From Polyangia bacterium (lineage in GTDB: Bacteria; Myxococcota_A; Polyangia; Nannocystales; Nannocystaceae), in NCBI GenBank assembly GCA_030424595.1, contig JAUHWG010000001.1, positions 62,001 to 126,000 on the forward strand: a stretch of DNA of 64,000 nt, written 5' to 3'. The notes below the pieces were generated by a model. The model made no database searches. It was not told the origin of the DNA and worked only from the letters and a program-made list of their open reading frames with translations. This document shows, piece after piece, positions 63,994 to 64,000 of the stretch; the stretch's first letter is position 1; each line of letters opens with the position of its first letter. The translations under genes were made by a program, and so were the position numbers.

Positions 63994-64000
63994 GCGAGTC
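63990..64000 (+). CDS. Start of the next operon gene (cut by window edge)
   Basis: An ATG at 63990 overlaps the ligase stop (ATGA) and the frame reads Met-Ser-Glu before the window ends. The coupled arrangement shows that the lipid operon continues downstream. Nothing can be said of the product. Confidence 0.6.

Overview
The window is very GC-rich, densely coded DNA from a bacterium that looks like a myxobacterium (phylum Myxococcota), most likely Nannocystaceae-like. The reasons are: a CdnL-type CarD regulator; an RpoN/HPF/HprK/RapZ/PTS-regulator operon without a sugar permease; and many lipoproteins with Ser/Thr/Asp-rich linkers followed by Cys-rich modules, DUF4215 repeats or a choice-of-anchor-L-like domain. 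The taxon is inferred from gene content only. No tRNA, rRNA, CRISPR array, prophage or insertion sequence was seen.

Layout. 1-3 kb: start of a DUF4331 gene, a duplicated Cys-module lipoprotein, a glycerophosphodiesterase and a lipoprotein. 3.1-10.7 kb (minus strand): eight-gene run rpoN - hpf - hprK - rapZ - EIIA(Man) - HPr - ptsI - alpha/beta hydrolase, the last six nearly all overlapping or almost touching. 11-15.7 kb (minus): pyrG, a biotin carboxylase, an omega subunit with a very long Asp tail, and a TerB-like protein. 16-17.6 kb: a secreted metzincin-type metalloprotease. 17.7-24.8 kb (plus): a cobalamin-uptake operon with promoter, B12 riboswitch, TonB receptor, two paralogous propeller-like proteins, a BtuF-like lipoprotein and a BtuC permease, but no BtuD ATPase. 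25-33.4 kb: secreted or lipid-anchored peptidases and a lysozyme-like protein around a fabH-type ketosynthase. 33.7-35.8 kb: sucCD. 36-42.5 kb: a DUF4215 lipoprotein, an acyltransferase/SDR pair, an overlapping reductase and outer-membrane protein pair, and a zinc-ribbon membrane protein. 42.8-45.8 kb: a possible sigma-like protein, then lspA-lgt-lspA. 45.8-49.3 kb (minus): pabB, pgsA, an AIM24-like protein and a transglycosylase. 49.3-56.7 kb (plus): nadB, a lipoprotein, cdnL, a macrodomain protein, membrane proteins including a NuoH-like one, a DUF4388 protein and a PduO-type cobalamin adenosyltransferase. 57.3-64 kb (plus): a tight operon of a HAD-like protein lacking its catalytic residues, a fatty acyl-CoA reductase, a second thioester-reductase-like SDR, a polysaccharide pyruvyl transferase and an acyl-AMP ligase. 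It continues past the window.

The most interesting points are this last operon (apparently an uncharacterised lipid or glycolipid pathway), the two propeller-like proteins built into the B12 operon, a dispersed structured intergenic repeat present at least five times, the lspA-lgt-lspA arrangement matching a lipoprotein-rich gene set, and the acidic-tailed RpoZ. B12 uptake and the downstream adenosyltransferase together would supply adenosylcobalamin. HprK, HPr, EIIA and RapZ form a regulatory phosphotransfer circuit next to the sigma-54 gene.
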